Source of the DNA: Gordonia asplenii
GTDB taxonomy: Bacteria > Actinomycetota > Actinomycetes > Mycobacteriales > Mycobacteriaceae
NCBI RefSeq assembly: GCF_012933505.1
Contig: NZ_JABBNB010000026.1
Coordinates: 1 to 64,000, forward strand
DNA: 64,000 nucleotides
Reading direction: 5' to 3'
The translations under genes were made by a program, and so were the position numbers. Positions 24,640 to 34,143 of the stretch are shown here, one piece after another (the stretch's first letter is position 1; every line of letters starts with the position of its first letter). The notes below the pieces were generated by a model. That model did no database searches. It was given only the letters and a program-made list of their open reading frames with translations, and was not told the origin of the DNA.

Positions 24640-26232
24640 ATGCCCTACGTCGTAACGCAGAACTGCTGTAACGACGCCGCCTGCGTACCGGTCTGCCCGG
24701 TCGGCTGCATCCACCCGGCTCCCGGCGAGCCCGGCTACGCAACCGCCGAGATGCTCTACATCGACCCCGACACCTGCATCGACTGCGGAGCCTGCGCCGA
24801 CGTCTGCCCGGTCGAGGCGATCAGCCCCGACGACAGCCTGGAAGGTGCCGACCTGCGCTACATCGACATCAACGCCGACTTCTACGCGTGCGGCGCCCAC
24901 CGGCCGACGACGTTGCCGCTCGCTGTGCTTCCTCCGAAGGTGACCGTCGGGACGGACGCATCGGTCCTGCGCGTGGCGATCATCGGGTCCGGGCCGTCGG
25001 CCTGCTACGCCGCCGAGGAACTGCTGTCCCGGCGTGGTGTCCGGGTCGAAGTCACCATGATCGAACGTCTCCCTTTCGCCGGCGGGCTGGTGAGATACGG
25101 TGTCGCACCGGATCATTCGAAGACCAAGGGGGTCGACAAGACCTTTGCGCGAACCATTCGCCGCAGTGGGATGACTTTCTTCCTCGACGTCGAGGTGGGC
25201 CGCGATCTGAGCCTCGACGAGGTCGCCGCTCACCATCACGCGGTGATCGTCGCGACGGGTGCCACCGAAGACCGTCGCCTGAACGTCGAGGGCGAAGCGC
25301 TCGCGGGCGTCCACGGCGCGCGCGAATTCGTGGCCTGGTACAACGGCCACCCCGACTACTCCGACGTCGCGTTCGACCTGTCCGACGAGCGTGCGGTGGT
25401 CGTCGGCAACGGCAACGTCGCGCTCGACGTCGCGCGGGTGCTGGTCGCCGACCTCGACCACCTGCGACGCACCGACATCGCCGACCACGCGCTGGACGTG
25501 TTGTCGGGCAGCGCCGTTCGCGAGGTGGTGGTGCTCGGCCGCCGCGGCGTCGAGGCGGCCGCGGGCACGGTGCCCGAACTGCTGGGACTCGCCTCGTTGT
25601 CGGGAGTCGATGTGTTGGTCGACGGCGACGTCGCGGCATCGGCGGACGCGACGTACAAGACGCGGGTGCTGGCCGAGTACGCGGCGGCACGTCCGACCGC
25701 CGGGAATCGACGAATCATCCTGCGTTTCAACAGTGTTCCAGAGCGGATACTCGGCGAGTCGCGGGTCGCCGGGATCCGTCTGAGTGGGCCGGAGGCGGTA
25801 ACCGATCTCGACTGCGGTCTGATCCTGCGATCGATCGGCTACCGCGGCAGCCCGTTCCCCGGTCTGCCGTTCGACGAGGTCCGGGGGACCGTCGCCAACG
25901 TCGACGGGCGGGTGGTCGAACCGGAGAGCGGCTCGGCCGTGGTGGGCCGCTACGTCACCGGGTGGATCAAGCGGGGACCGTCCGGGGTGATAGGCACCAA
26001 CCGGGTGTGTGCGCGGCAGACCGTCGCGGCGCTGTTCGACGACTTCGCCGCGGGCTCGCTATCCGATCCGGCGTCGGGCGCCGAACGGTTCGCGCAGCTC
26101 GTCACCGAGCGGCGCCCCAGTGCGATGACCGCCGACGACTGGTTCACCGTCGATCGGCATGAGCGGACCGTCGGACGGGCGCAGGGCCGACCTCGGGTGA
26201 AGCTGCTCAATCCGCGGCCCGCGTTGGCGTGA
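24640..26232 (+). CDS. fprB: Ferredoxin-ferredoxin/NADP reductase fusion (FprB-like)
   Basis: A 530-residue fusion. The N-terminal ferredoxin domain has two cluster sites: Cys9/10-Cys15-Cys19-Cys23 around VCPVGCIHP, and Cys46-Cys49-Cys52-Cys56 in CIDCGACADVCP. The adrenodoxin-reductase-like part carries FAD site IIGSGPSACYAAEELL (about 110-125), VRYGVAPDHSKTKGV (about 149-163) and NADP site VVGNGNVALDVARVL (about 255-269). It closes with GWIKRGPSGVIGTN. The layout is that of mycobacterial FprB. It could feed electrons from NADPH to the P450 ferredoxin. It is divergently transcribed from the aldolase unit. Confidence 0.95.
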   Translation: MPYVVTQNCCNDAACVPVCPVGCIHPAPGEPGYATAEMLYIDPDTCIDCGACADVCPVEAISPDDSLEGADLRYIDINADFYACGAHRPTTLPLAVLPPKVTVGTDASVLRVAIIGSGPSACYAAEELLSRRGVRVEVTMIERLPFAGGLVRYGVAPDHSKTKGVDKTFARTIRRSGMTFFLDVEVGRDLSLDEVAAHHHAVIVATGATEDRRLNVEGEALAGVHGAREFVAWYNGHPDYSDVAFDLSDERAVVVGNGNVALDVARVLVADLDHLRRTDIADHALDVLSGSAVREVVVLGRRGVEAAAGTVPELLGLASLSGVDVLVDGDVAASADATYKTRVLAEYAAARPTAGNRRIILRFNSVPERILGESRVAGIRLSGPEAVTDLDCGLILRSIGYRGSPFPGLPFDEVRGTVANVDGRVVEPESGSAVVGRYVTGWIKRGPSGVIGTNRVCARQTVAALFDDFAAGSLSDPASGAERFAQLVTERRPSAMTADDWFTVDRHERTVGRAQGRPRVKLLNPRPALA

Positions 26233-26273
26233 TTGGGGGTATCACACGGTCGAAAGTGTTGTGGTGCAGTTGG

Positions 26274-26474
26274 GTTCTTCGTCTCGCCAGACCCCTCTAC
26301 TTCGTTACAACCGCTCGTTCCTCGCGGTCACTCAGCACGGCGGTTACACCGAAGCTCGTTCCTCGCTTCGGCACTCGGGGAGCAGAGGGTGCCTCGGCGA
26401 CCCACCTCGATCCCCGAGTGCCGAACGAGCTTGCGAGTTCGGTGTAACGAGGGGTCTGGCGAGACAAGAAACTC
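26274..26474. repeat. Long inverted repeat made of two facing repeat-A copies
   Basis: The left arm (26274-26382) contains CGTCTCGCCAGACCCCTC and GGTTACACCGAAGCTCG...CTTCGGCACTCGGGGA. The right arm (26411-26474) is TCCCCGAGTGCCGAACGAGC...GGTGTAACGAGGGGTCTGGCGAGACAAGAA. The arms can pair into a large cruciform or RNA stem between the converging fprB and TetR genes. Single copies lie at 17375-17430 and 56036-56092. Confidence 0.65.
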
Positions 26475-26515
26475 AAGTCGACCCGGAACTCCCTGCGGGC
26501 GTGCCGCTTTCGCCA

Positions 26516-27121
26516 TCAGCCCTCGCTTGCCCCGGTCCCCACTAGGAATGCGCGCATCATCTCGACGAAGAGTCGATCGTCGTTCCAGTCGCCGGACGTC
26601 AGGGTTGCGAGGACCGCGGCGTCGAACTGGTCGGGATCGGCGGGTGCGGCCATCGCGGGTCGTCCGGTGGCCAGACACATCGCCGAGCCGATCGTCATGC
26701 GATGTACCGATTCGACGATGAACATCTGCCGCTCGACCGGCACACCGTTCTCGTCGAGGACTCGGCAATGCTGCGCGTAGAGCCGTTCGAGCAGACGCCG
26801 CGGGAAGTTCTCGACGACCAGGGGAACAGCGCGCGCGTGCGTGAGCAGGGTGTTCCGGAACGCTACCGCGCCGTCGATGAGCCAGCTGACCCAGTCGCCG
26901 TCGACGACGTCACCGTGGCCGGGGGTCTCCAACACGATGGCGCGCGCCGCCTCGGCCAGGATCTCGGTCTTGTCACTGAAATGGTTGTACAGCGACGGAG
27001 CCTTGACGCCGAGCTTGGTGGCGATCCGCTCCAAACTCAGTGCGGCGGGGCCGTCGGCGTCGACGATCTCAATGGCGGCCCGTGCCACCGTCTCCCGCTG
27101 GATCATCGGCCTGCGTCCCAC
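26516..27121 (-). CDS. TetR-family regulator of the second Rieske cassette
   Basis: A 201-residue regulator with a typical HTH (IVDADGPAALSLERIATKLGVKAPSLYNHFSDKTEILAEAAR, about residues 19-60). It is paralogous to the TetR at 7982 (same ...LGVxAPSLYxHFxDKxEIL core and similar C-terminal domain). It starts 11 bp after the stop of the ligase gene, so it is the last gene of the Rieske-GNAT-ligase-TetR operon. A regulator at the end of the operon it controls gives negative feedback. The likely operator is the palindrome at 30675. Confidence 0.87.
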   Translation of the reverse strand: MGRRPMIQRETVARAAIEIVDADGPAALSLERIATKLGVKAPSLYNHFSDKTEILAEAARAIVLETPGHGDVVDGDWVSWLIDGAVAFRNTLLTHARAVPLVVENFPRRLLERLYAQHCRVLDENGVPVERQMFIVESVHRMTIGSAMCLATGRPAMAAPADPDQFDAAVLATLTSGDWNDDRLFVEMMRAFLVGTGASEG

Positions 27122-27132
27122 GGGATACGACC

Positions 27133-28674
27133 CTACACACCATGATTGCCGTGACCGACCAGCCTGCTGCCGATCCGTGTGCCGCGCGCCGGCAGATCCG
27201 CATACTCGTCGCGCAGCGATCCCTTGCGGATCTTCATTCCCGCGGTTCTCGGCAACGGAGTCGTCAGGAACTCGACGTAGCGGGGGATCTTGTACGACGA
27301 CAGGCGGTCCCGGCAGTGACCCGCGATGTGGTCGGCGGTGACGTCGGCGTCGTCGGCGACGCGGACCAATGCGGCAGGGGTTTCACCGAACTCGGCGTCG
27401 GCGACGCCGATCACGGCTACCTCGAGCACCCCCGGGAGTTCGGCGATGGTCCGTTCGAGTTCGGCGGCGTAGATGTTGATACCGCCGGAGATGATGATGT
27501 CCTTGGTGCGCCCGACGATCCGGATATGTCCGTCGGCGTCGCGGACGCCGATGTCGCCGGTGCGCAACCGGCCACCACCGAAGGTCTCCTCGGTCAGCTT
27601 CCGATTGCGCCAATAGCCGGCCGCCAAGCCGGGGCCGGAGATGACGATTTCGCCGGGTTCGTCAGGGGCGCAAGAGTTTCCGTCGGCGTCGACGATATCG
27701 AACTCATTGAGGACACCGCCGGTGCCGACGCTGTCCGGCTCAGCCATCGCCAGTTCGACCGACGGCAGGCACACGTGCGACTGCGACTCGGTGAGGCCGT
27801 ATACCTGGCGCAGGCCGATGCCCTTGTCTCCCCACAGCCGGATCAACTCGGCGGTGACCGGGTTACCGCCGGTGAAGGCGATGGTGAGCGACGAGAGGTC
27901 GGCGGTGTCGAAGTCTGGATGTGCGGCCATCTGCTCGTAGAACAGCGTGGTCGCGCCGAGGTGATTCACCTCGTCGTCGCGTATCAGGGCCAGGGCGACC
28001 GACGGATCCCAGTCCGGCAGGTAGATGACGCTGCCGCCGAGCACCAGCGGTCCGAGAAACCCGTTGAGCAGACCGGCACCGAATGCCATCGAGCTCACGC
28101 TCAACGCGCGGGCGTGTAGGAACGAAGGTTCGGCGAGGCACCATTCGAAGAAGCTGCTGAGGAGCGAATCATGGGTGAACACAACACCTTTCGGTGCGCC
28201 GGTGGAGCCTGAGGTGGCCAGTATCGCCACCGGGTCGCCACCGTTGACCGGTACCGCCGCAAGTGCCGCCGCCGACCCGTCGCCGCGCCCGATGAAAGTC
28301 AGATCCAGCGTGGGCACGTCGGACTCGGCCGCGCCGCTACGCAGAGCGTCGGCGACGACGATCACCGACGGCTCGGTCTGTTCGACGGCCCGAGCGAGGT
28401 CGCCGGGGCCGCTGCGTTCGTTGAGCGGGCAGATGATCGCGCCCAACTTGAGGGCGCCGAGCGCGGTGACGACCCACTCGGTCGTCGGGCGGCCGAGGAT
28501 CGCGACGCGGTCACCGGGCCCGACGGACGTGGCGGCGAGGATGTCGAGCGCCGCGCGCGTCGACGCGGCGTCGAGCTCTCGCCACGTCAGCCGGCGCTCG
28601 CCGCACGCGATGGCCAGGGCATCGGGCTGCCGGGCGGCCCAGGCGGAAAGCGGTCGCAGAATGCTGCTGTTCAT
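27133..28674 (-). CDS. Acyl-CoA synthetase (ANL superfamily), cassette copy 2
   Basis: A 513-residue AMP-forming ligase. P-loop LATSGSTGAPKG (about 153-164), YGLTESQ (about 298-304), RTGDIGVRDADGHIRIVGRTKD (about 381-402) and the C-terminal catalytic Lys in RTAGMKIRKG (about 478-487) are present. The Lys motif has GMK in place of the usual SGK. The start at ATG 28674 overlaps the GNAT stop by 4 bp. It matches the position of the ligase at 13616 in the first cassette, and probably activates a related acid produced by the Rieske step. Confidence 0.9.
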   Translation of the reverse strand: MNSSILRPLSAWAARQPDALAIACGERRLTWRELDAASTRAALDILAATSVGPGDRVAILGRPTTEWVVTALGALKLGAIICPLNERSGPGDLARAVEQTEPSVIVVADALRSGAAESDVPTLDLTFIGRGDGSAAALAAVPVNGGDPVAILATSGSTGAPKGVVFTHDSLLSSFFEWCLAEPSFLHARALSVSSMAFGAGLLNGFLGPLVLGGSVIYLPDWDPSVALALIRDDEVNHLGATTLFYEQMAAHPDFDTADLSSLTIAFTGGNPVTAELIRLWGDKGIGLRQVYGLTESQSHVCLPSVELAMAEPDSVGTGGVLNEFDIVDADGNSCAPDEPGEIVISGPGLAAGYWRNRKLTEETFGGGRLRTGDIGVRDADGHIRIVGRTKDIIISGGINIYAAELERTIAELPGVLEVAVIGVADAEFGETPAALVRVADDADVTADHIAGHCRDRLSSYKIPRYVEFLTTPLPRTAGMKIRKGSLRDEYADLPARGTRIGSRLVGHGNHGV

Positions 28675-29453
28675 GGTCGGAGTCCTTGGGCTGAGCGGGA
28701 GATGGGGAAGGCGACGAGTACGTCGGTGCGATCGTGGGCGAACGCCGCCGCCCGCAGGAGGCTGATCGCGGAGGTGCCGTCGGCGTCGACGGCGGTGACG
28801 ATCGATCGTGCGCCGCACGCGAAGAGTGCGTCGAGCGCGGCGCGCACCATCGTCGGGGTGCGCGTGAGGTCCGGAGGCAGAGCACCGACCCCGGCCACGA
28901 TGTCGAGCTGTGGAAAGTCCACTGAAATCTGCTGGGGGACAGAATGATAGAGGTGCGACGCGCGATAGTCCGGCTGCGAGTGCAAGGCCAGATGATCGGT
29001 CGAGGCGATCGGACGGGCGCCGAATCGGTGGGCGAGCCGCAGCGCCGCGGGGTGCGATCCGTAGCAGATCGCGTGGATCGACTGATCGGCGAAGACCGGG
29101 TGCGCGGTCGCGACGATGCGTTCGATCGCGGCCGTCGCCACGCCGGTGGAGCGGAAGGGCGGATCGACGACGAGGTCGAAAACCATTGCGGCTGAACCCT
29201 TGAGGAGGGTGATGACACCGGCGAGACGGGCTCTGCCGGCCGACGGCGCCGACCAGCGATGCAGCGTGGTGCTGATCTCGATCGTTGTCGCGATCGGGGC
29301 GGGCGCCGGCGTCGCGGGAAGGAAGCTCATCTCGGCGTCGACCGCTCGGGCTCGATCGATCAGGTCACGCGCTTCTGGTCGGGGCGGACCATGGTAGGTG
29401 TGCAGCGAAACGAGTGCGTCGTCGCCCACGAGTGCCGTGCCGCCGGTGATCAC
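28671..29453 (-). CDS. Tandem GNAT-domain protein, cassette copy 2
   Basis: A 260-residue protein. The first GNAT domain has the acyl-CoA site VVDPPFRSTGVATAAIERI (about 93-111) and YGSHPAALRLAHRFGARP (about 129-146). The second, shorter domain ends with SAISLLRAAAFAHDRTDVLVAF, matching the end of the protein at 12655 (ARRTGFQHDRTDVLYE). Both junctions with its neighbours are 4-bp ATGA overlaps. Conservation of the Rieske-GNAT-ligase order in two diverged copies argues that the GNAT protein is functionally part of the pathway. Confidence 0.75.
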   Translation of the reverse strand: MITGGTALVGDDALVSLHTYHGPPRPEARDLIDRARAVDAEMSFLPATPAPAPIATTIEISTTLHRWSAPSAGRARLAGVITLLKGSAAMVFDLVVDPPFRSTGVATAAIERIVATAHPVFADQSIHAICYGSHPAALRLAHRFGARPIASTDHLALHSQPDYRASHLYHSVPQQISVDFPQLDIVAGVGALPPDLTRTPTMVRAALDALFACGARSIVTAVDADGTSAISLLRAAAFAHDRTDVLVAFPISRSAQGLRP

Positions 29454-30634
29454 CGCGCCGCGCCGATCAGGTCGTCGACCAGACGACGGAACAGGTGCGA
29501 TGCGATCTCGTTGCGGCCCAACAGCATCGGCCCGGCGTCGAGGTTGTTCATCGACCGTTGCGAACCGTCGAGGATGGGAAAGTCCTCGTCGTGCAGGATC
29601 GCGATGAGCAGTCCCCAGTTCTTGGCCCAGCGCTTGCGCCAGTGCTCGGGCTCCAGGCCGCTGGCTTCCACCGACGGTGCCATGATCCGCATCTGCATGA
29701 TCGACTCACCGGGGTTCGCGCCGATCGGGCGGAAAGTCAGCAGTTCGAAGTGGGTCGCGTGTTTGAGCAGCATGGTGTTGGGGCCCAGGAAAATGCTCTC
29801 GATGGTGTGGGCCTCCATCGACGCGGTCCACTCGACGTCGTGGCCGATGAACTGATCGAGCGTCTTGCGCGCGGTGAGGAACCAGAACGACCGGCCGAAG
29901 TCCTGCAGGGCGACGGCGTTGGTGTGCAACATCTTTCCCGCCGTGTTCGGGTGAGCGTATTTCACGTGGTAGTTGTCCAGGAAGCCGTCCTGCATGATCT
30001 TCCAGTTCACCGGCCGACGGTAGGTGTGCGGGTCGATGCTGACCAGGTCGCCGATCGCATAGGACGCCATGATCGCGTCGACCTCGGGGCCGAGCCACGC
30101 CGCGACGTCGATCTGGCGATGCGGATTGTCGATGACCCAGATGAAACCGTGGCGTTCCTCGACGGGAACCTCGACGAGGCCGTATGCGCTGCGGTCGAAG
30201 TCGCCGAAGGTGCTGTCGAGGGTGACCGTGCGCAGCGCGCCGGACGGATCGTAGGACCAGCGGTGGTAGGGGCAGGAGAACAGTCGGCATTTGCCGGACT
30301 CCTCGCTGACCAGCTCGGCTCCCCGATGCCGGCAGGAGTTGATCAGGGCCTTCACGCCGCCATCGCGTTGCCGGATCAGGATGACCTTGTTGCGGGGCAG
30401 TTCGACGGTGACGAAGTCGTTGCGCTGAGCCACTTCTGAGCCGTGGGCGACGATGAACGGGACCTCGCCGAAGATGCGGTCGCGCTCGAGTTCGGCACGC
30501 ACGGGATCGGCGAAGTCCGTCGTCGACGACCCGGCGACGACGGGCCACTGATCGGTGGCCGAGCCGTCGAGATGGCTGAGCAGGTCGCGCAATGCCCGGG
30601 TCCGCAGCGCGGCGATGTCGGTGGCAGTTGTCAT
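29450..30634 (-). CDS. Rieske non-heme iron oxygenase, catalytic subunit (copy 2)
   Basis: A 394-residue oxygenase. The Rieske site is CRHRG (Cys101, His103) and CPYHRW (Cys121, His124). The mononuclear site is DNYHVKYAH (His223, His228), with Asp in HDEDF as third ligand. It shares long blocks with copy 1 (for example AHPNTAGK and GGVKA), so the two are recent paralogues, probably with different substrate positions. It is the first gene of a four-gene leftward operon (Rieske, GNAT, ligase, TetR) with its own promoter at 30675-30707. Confidence 0.93.
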   Translation of the reverse strand: MTTATDIAALRTRALRDLLSHLDGSATDQWPVVAGSSTTDFADPVRAELERDRIFGEVPFIVAHGSEVAQRNDFVTVELPRNKVILIRQRDGGVKALINSCRHRGAELVSEESGKCRLFSCPYHRWSYDPSGALRTVTLDSTFGDFDRSAYGLVEVPVEERHGFIWVIDNPHRQIDVAAWLGPEVDAIMASYAIGDLVSIDPHTYRRPVNWKIMQDGFLDNYHVKYAHPNTAGKMLHTNAVALQDFGRSFWFLTARKTLDQFIGHDVEWTASMEAHTIESIFLGPNTMLLKHATHFELLTFRPIGANPGESIMQMRIMAPSVEASGLEPEHWRKRWAKNWGLLIAILHDEDFPILDGSQRSMNNLDAGPMLLGRNEIASHLFRRLVDDLIGAAR

Positions 30635-30674
30635 GGTGACCTCCTGGCGTTTGGGTGACGAGAACGCCCTGAGG

Positions 30675-30707
30675 AATAGACTAATAGTGATAGTTTATTG
30701 GTGTCAA
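30675..30707 (-). promoter_or_regulatory. Promoter and palindromic operator of the second Rieske cassette
   Basis: On the minus strand, TTGACA (30707-30702) is followed by a 9-7-9 inverted repeat (30675-30699, arms AATAGACTA/TAGTTTATT, one mismatch) covering the spacer and the -10 region. The arms resemble those of the 23-bp motif, but the spacing is different. This fits recognition by the paralogous TetR at 26516. Confidence 0.55.
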
Positions 30708-30730
30708 TGGCCTGCGGGAAAGATCCGCCC

Positions 30731-32260
30731 TCAGAGTCCCCGGACCGGTACAGCCTCCGCGGGCACGGTCGGAAAGCGTTTGCGCAGTGTGGGTTTGGCC
30801 AGCTTTCCGGAGAAGGTGCGTGGCAGCGGCTCGTCGAGGGCGATGGCGTGGGTGGGGCGCTTGAACTTCGCGAGGTTGGTCGAGGAGATCGAGGCGATGT
30901 CGGATACGACGTCGTCGGCGGCGCGCTCGCTGTAGAAGACCACCATCGGTACCTCGCCCCAGCGGTCGTCGGGTACGCCGATGACCGCACAGTCGACCAG
31001 CCCGTCGATCTGATGCAGCGTCTTCTCGATCTCGGCGGGATAGACATTGATGCCGCCGGAGATCAGCATGTCTTTGCTGCGGTCGACGATCTTGACGAAA
31101 CCCTGCTCGTCCTGCAAGCCGAGGTCGCCGGTCCGCAGCCAGCCGTCGATGAGGGTGTGTTCGGTCGCTTCGGGCCTGTTCCAGTACCCCCGCATGATGT
31201 GCTCGCCCCGGACCAGGATCTCACCGACGTCGCCCGCGGGCGTGACCGTTGCGGGATCGCCGATCGTCACCTCGGTGCCGACGAGTGCCAGTCCCGCGAA
31301 CGACGGTCGGGTCACCGCGTCGGCGTAGTCGAGCGCGGTCACCATCCCCGACGCCTCGGTGAGTCCGTACACCTGGGTCAGCGGAACGTTGCGTTGCTGA
31401 TAGAAGTCCAGCAGGTCGAGGCTCACGGGTGCGCCGCCGGTGCCGGCGAAGCGCCAGGCGGCCAGCTTGCGTCGGTCGAAGTCGGGCAGGGCGGCCATCC
31501 GCTCCCAGATGACCGGAACCGTGGTGGTGGCCGTAACCTGTTGGCGCTCAAAGGTGTCGAGGGCGATCTCTGGGTCGAATTCGCGGAGCAGGATCATCGT
31601 CGCGCCGGGCACCAGCACCAGTTGGGTGAAGACCGACAACACCGATCCGGTGAAAACCAGTGGTGCCGAGCACATCACGCGGTCGGTCCGGTTGAATCCG
31701 TGGGCCAGGGTCTGGGCGATGCCGGGGGCGAGGGCGTTGCGGTGACTGATCACCGCGCCCTTCTGGATGCCGGTGGTTCCCGATGTGTAGCAGATGAAGG
31801 CGGGGTCGCCGCCGTCGATGTCGACGGGCGCGGCCGTACCGGGATCCAGCAGAGTCTCGTAGCGCCGGTGATCGGACCCGTCGAGAGTGAAGACCTCGAA
31901 GTCGATCTCGGTGGCGGCCTTCTCGAGCAATGGGCTGAAGTCGTTCTCCACCACGACGACTCGCGGAGCGGCGTCGACGATCATCGGGGCGAGCTCGGTG
32001 GCGGTGAGCCGGAAGTTCAGGGGCACGCAGAGGGCACCGAGTTTGACGGTCCCGAGGATGACGTCGACGAGTTCGGGCCGATTGAGACCGAGGATGCTGA
32101 CCCGATCTCCCCGCCCGACGCCGCGCGCGGCGAGGCCCCGGGCGACGGCATCGCTGGAGGCGTCGAGCTGCGACCAGGTGATCGAGCGGTCGCCGTAGAC
32201 GATTGCTTCTTGGTTGGGACGGGTCTTACCCCAGTGACGGACTAGCGTGGCGAGGTTCAT
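30731..32260 (-). CDS. Acyl-CoA synthetase (ANL superfamily)
   Basis: A 509-residue AMP-forming ligase. ICYTSGTTGIQKGAV (about 157-171), YGLTEASG (about 299-306), RTGDLGLQDEQGFVKIVDRSKD (about 378-399) and the C-terminal Lys in RTFSGKLAK (about 485-493) are all present. It ends the five-gene leftward operon that starts with the third Rieske oxygenase. Having both a ligase and a CoA-transferase in one operon suggests two acid-activation steps, or alternative entry points (inference). Confidence 0.92.
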   Translation of the reverse strand: MNLATLVRHWGKTRPNQEAIVYGDRSITWSQLDASSDAVARGLAARGVGRGDRVSILGLNRPELVDVILGTVKLGALCVPLNFRLTATELAPMIVDAAPRVVVVENDFSPLLEKAATEIDFEVFTLDGSDHRRYETLLDPGTAAPVDIDGGDPAFICYTSGTTGIQKGAVISHRNALAPGIAQTLAHGFNRTDRVMCSAPLVFTGSVLSVFTQLVLVPGATMILLREFDPEIALDTFERQQVTATTTVPVIWERMAALPDFDRRKLAAWRFAGTGGAPVSLDLLDFYQQRNVPLTQVYGLTEASGMVTALDYADAVTRPSFAGLALVGTEVTIGDPATVTPAGDVGEILVRGEHIMRGYWNRPEATEHTLIDGWLRTGDLGLQDEQGFVKIVDRSKDMLISGGINVYPAEIEKTLHQIDGLVDCAVIGVPDDRWGEVPMVVFYSERAADDVVSDIASISSTNLAKFKRPTHAIALDEPLPRTFSGKLAKPTLRKRFPTVPAEAVPVRGL

Positions 32261-32290
32261 GGAAGGCTCCTGGGCTGTGGAGTGGCGGAG

Positions 32291-33478
32291 TTAGCGGGAC
32301 GCGGATAGGTGACTGAGAACGTCGGCGGTGTGTTCACCGATCTCGGGAGGCAGTGCGGGAGAGAATTTCTCGCCGCGGACGCGAACCGGGCTCGCGATGA
32401 ATTCCAGCTCGCCCGCCGTCGGGTGCTCGACCAGATAGGTGTTCGTACGTGCGCGGAAGTGCGGGTCGTCGAGCATGTCGGCGACGGAATTGACTGGGCC
32501 GCCTGCGATTCCGTGTTCGACGAACAGGTCGATCCACTGGGCACGGGTACGCGTGGCGAAGATCTCGCGCAACGCACGCCAGACGTGGTCGGCGCGAGCG
32601 GGCGCGTCGGCGTCGACCGTGGTCAGTTCGACGTCGATGAGGTCGGGGCGCCCGACGGCGATCAGGAAGTTGCGCCAGAACTTGTCGACGTGGGAGCCGA
32701 ACAGGATCGCTTCGCCGTCGGCGGTGCGGTAGGCCTCGAGTCGCGGCCAGTCGGGGAGCCGCCCGTCGGGCAGCCACGTCGGCCGCGGCAGTGACCGATC
32801 GCGGTTGAGTTCGGCGTCGGCGAGGTCGGGCATCCAGGCGGCGGCGACGTCGATTCCGGCGACCTCGACGTGTGTTCCGGTGCCGGTCGACGACGCCGAG
32901 TGAACGGCCGCCAGCAGAGCCATCGCACCGTAGGCGCCGAGGGCGTACATCGCGATCGGGGGCGTGGTGGAGCCGGCCATGCCGGCGGTCGGCGGATCGG
33001 TGGGTGTGCGGACATCGCGTAGCCCCGCGTAGGCGTCGAACACCGGCCCGCCGGTGCCCATCGTGCGGTAGGGGCCGTCGGAGCCCATCCCCGACACCGT
33101 GCACAGCACGATCTTCGGATTCGCCTGTCGCAGTCGGTCATAGCCGACGCCGAGCCAGTCCAGGTAGCCGCCGCGCATGCCTTCGACGACGGCATCGCAT
33201 GTCGCGGCGAGGGCGAGGAAGGTCCGCTTGTCGGCATCGTCGCGCAGATCCAGTGCGACAGAACGCTTTCCGCGATTCCACCGCAGGTGCATGAACGACG
33301 CCCCGGTGGGATCGCCGACGGCGCGTGCTCCACCGACGCGGACGGGGTCGCCGACGCCGGGCACTTCCACCTTGATGACATCGGCGCCCAGATCGGCGAG
33401 ATGCCCGCCGACCGACGACGGGGCGAGTTGGGCGACTTCCAGAACGCAAAGTCCGCTCAGCAGCGAGTACCCGCTCAC
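32291..33478 (-). CDS. Class III CoA-transferase (CaiB/BaiF family)
   Basis: A 395-residue family III CoA-transferase moving CoA between acids. VLEVAQLAPSSVGGHLADLGADVIKVE (about 12-38), RWNRGKRSVALDL (about 69-81) and CTVSGMGSDGPYR (about 124-136) are typical. The Asp in GGPVFDAYAGL (about residue 146) is the expected catalytic acid. GTG 33478 was chosen because it overlaps the thioesterase stop as GTGA, continuing the coupled layout of the operon. It probably activates an intermediate without ATP. Confidence 0.9.
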   Translation of the reverse strand: MSGYSLLSGLCVLEVAQLAPSSVGGHLADLGADVIKVEVPGVGDPVRVGGARAVGDPTGASFMHLRWNRGKRSVALDLRDDADKRTFLALAATCDAVVEGMRGGYLDWLGVGYDRLRQANPKIVLCTVSGMGSDGPYRTMGTGGPVFDAYAGLRDVRTPTDPPTAGMAGSTTPPIAMYALGAYGAMALLAAVHSASSTGTGTHVEVAGIDVAAAWMPDLADAELNRDRSLPRPTWLPDGRLPDWPRLEAYRTADGEAILFGSHVDKFWRNFLIAVGRPDLIDVELTTVDADAPARADHVWRALREIFATRTRAQWIDLFVEHGIAGGPVNSVADMLDDPHFRARTNTYLVEHPTAGELEFIASPVRVRGEKFSPALPPEIGEHTADVLSHLSASR

Positions 33479-34143
33479 GCGTGGCCTCCTTCGTCGATGA
33501 GATCTGTTGGTGCGCAGAGGTATTCCGGGCGCGTCGCGATCCACAGCCCGTGCGCCTGCGCGATGAGGACGTCTGCATGGGTGATGGCACCCCGCAGATA
33601 CCGTTTCCGGCCGTCGTGTCCGACGACGTCGGCGGTCACCGTCAGTTCGACGTGCAGCGGTGCGGGCGAGCGGTAGTCGACGGTGAGGCTTGCGGTGCGC
33701 CCCCAGGCGCGGCCGCCGGAATTGCCCAGGCGAGAAAGGATTTCGTCGAAGATCAGCGGGGTCACTCCACCGTTGAGCGCATATCGGCCGGAATGGAAGC
33801 GCCCGACGGTGACTCGTCCGACGGCGTGCTCGTCGGTGACCTCGTCGATGGTCAACGCCGGTGCCATCGTCTGACCGCGGCCGGGGCGCGACCACAGCCG
33901 CCCCGCAAGTTGGTCGTCTTCGGAGACTTCTTGTGCGCGAAGCTGTTTCGTGACTCGCCGCAACTGTGCGGCGGCGTCGAGAGCGCTGTGCCGGTCTGGT
34001 CGGCAGCGAGTGAAGGCTTCCTGAAGCTCGCTCACCGCTCGCGTCAGGTCGGCGAAGGGGTCGTCGGCCGCGGTGGTCGGGCCGAAGGCGTCGTTCCAAG
34101 TCAGGGTTTCGGTGTCGGTCGATTCCGGTGCCACGGCAGTCAT
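33475..34143 (-). CDS. Hotdog-fold thioesterase-like protein
   Basis: A 222-residue protein. Its second half has the PaaI-type hotdog pattern: VGRFHSGRYALNGGVTPLIFDEILSRL, then TASLTVDYRSPAPLHVELTVTADVVG, and ITHADVLIAQAHGLWI near the end. The first 90 residues are helical and not recognised. It overlaps both neighbours by 4 bp. Release of a free acid from a CoA ester is the likely reaction. Together with the CoA-transferase and ligase it could maintain CoA balance. Confidence 0.72.
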   Translation of the reverse strand: MTAVAPESTDTETLTWNDAFGPTTAADDPFADLTRAVSELQEAFTRCRPDRHSALDAAAQLRRVTKQLRAQEVSEDDQLAGRLWSRPGRGQTMAPALTIDEVTDEHAVGRVTVGRFHSGRYALNGGVTPLIFDEILSRLGNSGGRAWGRTASLTVDYRSPAPLHVELTVTADVVGHDGRKRYLRGAITHADVLIAQAHGLWIATRPEYLCAPTDLIDEGGHA

